Source of the DNA: UBA3071 sp965369635
GTDB lineage: Bacteria > Chloroflexota > Anaerolineae > UBA3071
NCBI GenBank assembly: GCA_965369635.1
Contig: CBDURC010000055.1
Span: 1-14,887 of the forward strand
Length of the DNA: 14,887 bases
Reading direction: 5' to 3'
This document shows, piece after piece, positions 13,743 through 14,887 of this stretch; position 1 is the first letter of the stretch, and the number at the start of each line of letters is the position of its first letter. The position numbers and the translations under genes are program-made. Under the pieces are notes generated by a model. It saw only the letters and a program-made list of their open reading frames with translations. It did not search any database and was not told where the DNA came from.

Positions 13743-14717
13743 ATGGACCAGAGCGGAAAGAAGACCCGCTGTAGTGTGGGCATCATAGCTCACAACGAGG
13801 AGAAGAACATCGGCACGCTGTTGCAGGCGATAATCGACCAGCATCTGCGCACGGTGGAAATCACTGAGATCATCGTTGTGGCCTCCGGTTGCACCGACGA
13901 AACGATACCCATCGTGCAGAAGTATCAGCAGGGGGACCCTCGCATCAAGCTGCTGGTGCAGCCATGCCGAGAGGGGAAGACGTCTGCTATCAACCTCTTC
14001 CTGCAAGAGGCGAAAGAGGACATCTGCGTTCAGGAGAGCGGCGATACACTTCCCCGCGAAGATGCTGTAGAGCACCTGGTGCGCATGTTTGCGGACCCTA
14101 CCATCGGCATGACAGGGGCGCAGAAGATGGCCGTGGACACCCCCGATCACCTGGTGCAGCTATTCAGCCATTTGCGGCTGCGGATGGAACACCAACTTTG
14201 TCTGGATATCCCTCGCCTGGGGGAGATGATCGCCTACCGCAAGGTATTCGACCGCATTCCACCGGACGTGGCCATGGACGAAGCCTTCGTGGAGGCGCTG
14301 GTGATACAGCGAGGCTTGGACGTGAAGTATGCGCCCGATGCTATCGTCTACAACACTGGGCCGACCACGGTGAAGGACTTCATCAAGCAGCGGCGGCGCA
14401 ATCACGCTGGCCACCTCTATCTCAAGCACAAGTACGGCCATGCCGTCTCCAGCATACAGACCCCTCGTGTGGTCAGAGTGGCCCTGAAAGAGGTGTGGGG
14501 AGCCATCCGGTTGCTCGGCGTCTTGGCAGCGTTGGCTCTGTTGGAAGGCTGGTCCCGGCTCCTGGGTTGGTACGATTTTGCCATTAGAAGGGACCGACAC
14601 ATGGTCTGGGACATGGCTTATACGCAGAAGTCGGATGTCCGCAGGCAGCGTGAGGACACCCAGGCGCTGATAGATGATCAGCCCACGGCGGCTGCGTTGC
14701 TTGTGGATCACAAATAG
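13743..14717 (+). CDS. GT2-family glycosyltransferase with atypical acidic motif
   Basis: This 324-residue GT-A enzyme is probably attached to the membrane by a C-terminal hydrophobic segment (about residues 250-275). The N-terminus has the nucleotide-binding CSVGIIAHNEEKNIGTLL and EIIVVASGCTDET, followed by CREGKTSAINLFL. Where GT2 enzymes carry DxD, this one reads QESGDT (Gln97 to Thr102), so the first Asp is replaced by Ser with a Glu just before it. The acceptor-side acid is probably in AMDEAFVE. The product-release motif reads QRRRN (216-220) in place of QxxRW. Such a protein would act in polysaccharide or glycolipid synthesis. The ATG at 13743 follows GAGG at 13727-13730, a rather long spacing of 12. 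Together with the flippase-like gene it forms the end of the glycan block. Confidence 0.85.
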   Translation: MDQSGKKTRCSVGIIAHNEEKNIGTLLQAIIDQHLRTVEITEIIVVASGCTDETIPIVQKYQQGDPRIKLLVQPCREGKTSAINLFLQEAKEDICVQESGDTLPREDAVEHLVRMFADPTIGMTGAQKMAVDTPDHLVQLFSHLRLRMEHQLCLDIPRLGEMIAYRKVFDRIPPDVAMDEAFVEALVIQRGLDVKYAPDAIVYNTGPTTVKDFIKQRRRNHAGHLYLKHKYGHAVSSIQTPRVVRVALKEVWGAIRLLGVLAALALLEGWSRLLGWYDFAIRRDRHMVWDMAYTQKSDVRRQREDTQALIDDQPTAAALLVDHK

Positions 14718-14740
14718 AGGGTTCAGTCGAAAGGCATCTC

Positions 14741-14887
14741 GTGAAAGACAAACTCCTGACCGCACTCAAGGTGGTGATCAGCTTCGCCCTGATCGCCTAC
14801 CTGTTCAGCCGGGTCGATCTGGCCGAAGTGGGAAGTGTGCTGGCCTCGGCCCAGCCGGGATACCTGCTGCTGGCGTTGCTGCTGTAC
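14741..14887 (+). CDS. Flippase-like / LPG-synthase-type membrane protein (5' partial)
   Basis: Forty-nine codons are present before the window ends. The sequence VKDKLLTALKVVISFALIAYLFSRVDLAEVGSVL, with a second hydrophobic stretch YLLLALLLY, has the start typical of the lysylphosphatidylglycerol-synthase transmembrane family (UPF0104/AglD-like). These are multi-pass proteins often found with glycosyltransferases and thought to aid lipid transfer across the membrane. The GTG start is supported by AAAGG at 14730-14734, 6 bases upstream. It begins 23 bases after the GT2 stop, so the two are probably co-transcribed. The rest of the protein and any fused domain lie outside the window. Confidence 0.75.
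   Translation, partial: MKDKLLTALKVVISFALIAYLFSRVDLAEVGSVLASAQPGYLLLALLLY

Noticed and set aside
1..14887. CRISPR arrays, tRNA or rRNA genes, transposases, canonical parS
   Set aside because: No regularly spaced direct repeats, tRNA-like cloverleaf, rRNA sequence, transposase motif or TGTTTCACGTGAAACA site was seen on either strand by reading.

Overview
The window is a GC-rich, gene-dense bacterial chromosome segment. I read it as most likely Chloroflexota (Anaerolineae-like) from the general look of the proteins: a ParA/ParB pair, an exosortase with an EpsI partner, an M20 hydrolase of YgeY type, an MGDG-synthase-like glycosyltransferase and heptanucleotide relics in the spacers. This lineage call is an inference and no marker gene here settles it.

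Layout. Bases 1-3220 (+) form one tight transcription unit: the last codons of an unidentified gene, parA, parB, a multi-pass exosortase with the Cys/Arg/His set, and an EpsI-type exosortase partner that overlaps it. A perfect 15-bp stem hairpin (3280-3312) then separates this unit from a convergent minus-strand gene (3370-7011). That gene encodes a 1213-residue secreted protein with a signal peptide, DUF11-type beta modules, three SdrD-B-like repeats and a C-terminal PEP-CTERM sorting signal. It is therefore the obvious substrate of the exosortase next door, and it has a textbook sigma-70 promoter and a leader of about 150 nt. A minus-strand GNAT acetyltransferase (7288-8235) lies upstream of it.

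From 8411 onward everything is on the plus strand and concerns surface glycans or glycolipids. In order there are a GT4 glycosyltransferase with an apparently leaderless GTG start, a polyprenyl-phosphate sugar phosphotransferase that starts exopolysaccharide repeat units, an M20 metallohydrolase, an MGDG-synthase/GT28-type glycosyltransferase, a GT2 glycosyltransferase and the first 49 codons of a flippase-like membrane protein cut by the window edge.

How they fit. Exosortase/PEP-CTERM systems are known to sit with exopolysaccharide genes. Here the sorting enzyme, its partner, one large modular substrate and a glycan/glycolipid block lie within 15 kb, which suggests a module that builds a cell-surface coat. 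The unusual points are the coupling of exosortase to the parAB operon, related heptanucleotide repeat relics in three spacers, a leaderless promoter with an overlapping dyad, and paired gain/loss of cysteines in the SdrD-like repeats.
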